A stretch of 15,969 nucleotides of DNA from an uncultured Clostridia bacterium (GTDB taxonomy: Bacteria; Bacillota; Clostridia; TANB77; CAG-508). Positions within the stretch are counted from its first letter, which is position 1, and every line of letters starts with the position of its first letter. Below are positions 14,101-15,969 of the stretch, piece by piece. Made by a program: the position numbers and the translations under genes. A model generated the notes under the pieces. That model did not search any database. It saw only the letters and a list, made by a program, of their open reading frames with translations, and was not told where the DNA came from. The stretch is from contig CALXJL010000029.1 of NCBI GenBank assembly GCA_944388615.1, positions 1 to 15,969 on the forward strand. Direction: 5' to 3'.

Positions 14101-15738
14101 ATGAAAGTAACATATAAAGATAAAATAATGGAGATTCAGGATAAAATAAGTGTTAAGGAGTTATTTGAAAATGAGATACAGTCATCTGAAAATAAAATAA
14201 CTGTATGTAAGATAAACGGATTAATAAAATCATTGAATTATATAATTGAAGATGATGTTACTGTTGAGCTATTGGATATGTCCACAAAAGATGGAATGAG
14301 AATTTATTTAAATGGTTTGTTGTATATATTAGGAAAAGCTTTTTATAATGTATATCCTAAAGCTTTATTAACGATAAATTATCAATTGTCAGGTGCAATG
14401 TTTTGTCAAATAGATAATATGAAGGTGACAGATGAAATAATAGCAAATGTAAAAAAAGAAATGAATAATATAATAAAAAAAGATTTATTAATAGAAGAAA
14501 AAATAATGACAAAACAAGAAGCAATAGAATTCTACAAAAAAGAAAAAACATTAAGAGGTATATTACAAATAGATAATATAGAAAAAGATACTATTTCATT
14601 ATATTATTGTGAGGATTATTATAATTATTTTTATGGAGAACAAATTCCAAGTACAGGATATATAACTTTATTTGATATTAATAAATATATGGATGGTTTT
14701 TTACTACGTTATCCAAGCAGAGATAATACAAAAGAAATAACACCGTATATACAAAAGAAGAAACTACAAGCAACCATAGATGAGTATGATAACATTAACA
14801 AAGTTTTAAATATAAATACTGTATATAAATTAAATAAAAAAATAAAAGAAAATAATTATATAAATTATGTATTATTATCAGAAGCATTACATGAAAATAA
14901 GATAGCGGAAATAGCAAATAAAATATGTAAACAAAAAGAATGTAAGATGGTGTTAATTGCAGGTCCATCTTCTTCAGGAAAGACTACATTTGCTAAAAGA
15001 TTGGGAATACAATTAAGAATACATGGACTAAAACCAGTTACTATATCTGTTGATGATTATTTTATAGATAGAGAAAATACTCCAAAGGATGAATATGGAA
15101 ATTATAATTTTGAAGACATAGAAGTAGTAGATATAGAATTATTTAATAAGAATTTAATAAAACTAATGAATGGACAAGAAATAGATGCCCCAACTTTTAA
15201 TTTTGTTAAGGGAAGAAAAGAATATAATGGAAACAAAATGAAATTAAATGATAATGAAATATTAATTATAGAAGGAATTCATTGTCTGAATGATAGATTA
15301 ACATGTAAAATAGATTCAAAAAATAAATTTAAAATATATATTAGTGCTTTAACTGTATTAAATATAGATTATTATAATAGAATATCATCAACAGATACAA
15401 GAATGATACGAAGAATAATAAGAGATAATAGAACAAGAGGATTTAATGCCACTCAAACACTTGAAAAATGGTATTCAGTAGCAAAAGGTGAAAATAAAAA
15501 TATATTCCCATATCAAGAAACTGCAGATGCCATGTTTAATTCATCTTTATTTTATGAATTAGCAGTATTAAAAGATGAGGCAATACCACTTTTAGAAAAA
15601 GTAGATAGAAACTCGGATCAATATAATGAAGCAATGAGATTATTAGAATTATTAACATATTTTGAATCTATACCTAAAGATTGTGTCCCTAGAAACTCTT
15701 TATTATTAGAGTTTATAGGTAATAGTATATTTGAATAA
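14101..15738 (+). CDS. Nucleoside kinase with TGS-like N-terminus (uridine kinase family)
   Basis: A 545-residue fusion. Residues 1-60 resemble a TGS domain (MKVTYKDKIMEIQDKISVKE). About 75-240 resemble the second-additional-domain region of threonyl-tRNA synthetase, and about 275-500 form a P-loop uridine-kinase-type domain. The Walker A is GPSSSGKT (288-295), followed by SVDDYFIDRENTPKDEYG (316-333), a LIIEGIH strand and the lid-type segment RMIRRIIRDNRTRG. Such proteins are common in Firmicutes and are annotated as nucleoside (uridine/cytidine) kinases; the purpose of the synthetase-like N-terminus is not known. AAAAAGGAAAGG (14081-14092) precedes the start. The length is normal for the family and all kinase motifs are intact. 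A short hairpin (14049-14070) between this gene and the preceding one is too weak to call a terminator. Confidence 0.9.
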   Translation: MKVTYKDKIMEIQDKISVKELFENEIQSSENKITVCKINGLIKSLNYIIEDDVTVELLDMSTKDGMRIYLNGLLYILGKAFYNVYPKALLTINYQLSGAMFCQIDNMKVTDEIIANVKKEMNNIIKKDLLIEEKIMTKQEAIEFYKKEKTLRGILQIDNIEKDTISLYYCEDYYNYFYGEQIPSTGYITLFDINKYMDGFLLRYPSRDNTKEITPYIQKKKLQATIDEYDNINKVLNINTVYKLNKKIKENNYINYVLLSEALHENKIAEIANKICKQKECKMVLIAGPSSSGKTTFAKRLGIQLRIHGLKPVTISVDDYFIDRENTPKDEYGNYNFEDIEVVDIELFNKNLIKLMNGQEIDAPTFNFVKGRKEYNGNKMKLNDNEILIIEGIHCLNDRLTCKIDSKNKFKIYISALTVLNIDYYNRISSTDTRMIRRIIRDNRTRGFNATQTLEKWYSVAKGENKNIFPYQETADAMFNSSLFYELAVLKDEAIPLLEKVDRNSDQYNEAMRLLELLTYFESIPKDCVPRNSLLLEFIGNSIFE

Positions 15739-15750
15739 GGAAAGAAGAAA

Positions 15751-15969
15751 ATGAAAAAATTTAATGTAATAGACGAAGAATTTATATGTGAAAATTGTGG
15801 GCATAAGGTAAAAAGACTAGGATATTCTTGCAGAAATCATTGTAATAAATGTTTACATTCTAAGCATGTTGATAATAATCCAGGGGATAGACAAGAAGAG
15901 TGTAAAGGAATTTTAGAACCTGTGGGTTTGGAGATAGATTCTAAGAAAGGATATATCATTATATTTAAG
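15751..15969 (+). CDS. RNHCP domain protein, 3' end outside window
   Basis: The first 73 residues are visible and the frame is still open at the last base. A zinc-ribbon arrangement is clear: C13-x2-C16 (FICENCGH), C27 and C31-x2-C34 (CRNHCNKC), then C51. The segment RNHCNKCLHSKHVD, followed by NPGDR, is the signature of the RNHCP domain family, named for that motif (Pro is replaced by Asn here). The function is unknown; the cysteines predict metal binding, and nucleic-acid contact is a guess. AAGGAAAG (15737-15744) precedes ATG 15751, 12 bases after the kinase gene, so it is probably in the same transcript. Confidence 0.85.
   Translation, partial: MKKFNVIDEEFICENCGHKVKRLGYSCRNHCNKCLHSKHVDNNPGDRQEECKGILEPVGLEIDSKKGYIIIFK

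Noticed and set aside
1..15969. CRISPR arrays, insertion-sequence terminal repeats, riboswitches or a T-box for lysS
   Set aside because: No regularly spaced direct repeats, no transposase gene with inverted ends, and leaders (for example about 28 bases for lysS) are too short for known riboswitch classes.

Overview
The window is strongly AT-rich, about a quarter to 30 % GC by eye. It uses TAA, TAG and TGA as stops and carries AGGAGG-type Shine-Dalgarno sequences and consensus sigma-A promoters. The gene set (RbgA, Mini-RNase III, a class II LysRS, a TGS-containing nucleoside kinase, LacX-type epimerase, RNHCP protein) points to a low-GC Firmicute. I infer an uncultured AT-rich member of the Clostridia; no rRNA or other marker here fixes the genus.

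Bases 1-3636 are an accessory segment. It starts with remnants: a KilA-N protein cut by the window edge with a tail unlike the family, a RhuM-type protein that has lost its middle, and a 13-codon reading frame coupled to its end. An intact DinD-family gene follows, then an unrecognised two-helix membrane protein, then a short large-type serine recombinase. The recombinase stop codon overlaps the rbgA start codon (TAATG), so the accessory segment is fused directly to a housekeeping operon. This junction may be the right end of an old integrated element.

Bases 3636-5796 hold rbgA, mrnC and a TrhA/hemolysin III gene, closed by a bidirectional terminator. A minus-strand tRNA-Glu(CTC) follows. Its promoter is divergent from a perfect TTGACA-17-TATAAT promoter that drives recN (6035-7660).

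Bases 7709-8029 form a compact cassette with its own promoter, an AGGAGG site, a 56-residue DUF1737-like gene and a strong terminator. The gene is clearly richer in GC than its neighbours. A consensus promoter directly after that terminator starts a long same-strand run: lysS, M50 site-2 protease, tsaD, a calcineurin-type phosphoesterase, a LacX-like aldose epimerase, a 65-residue membrane protein, an unrecognised 290-residue protein, a nucleoside kinase and an RNHCP protein that runs off the window. Most members are translation, tRNA-modification or nucleotide-metabolism genes with gaps of about 10-50 bases, so they are probably co-transcribed.

The most unusual points are the recombinase-rbgA fusion with a possible lost native rbgA start, a 27-base palindrome standing between a remote Shine-Dalgarno and the start of the 290-residue gene, the decayed KilA-N/RhuM/DinD cluster, and the compositionally foreign DUF1737 cassette. 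I did not find a complete new multi-gene system that I could defend from sequence alone.
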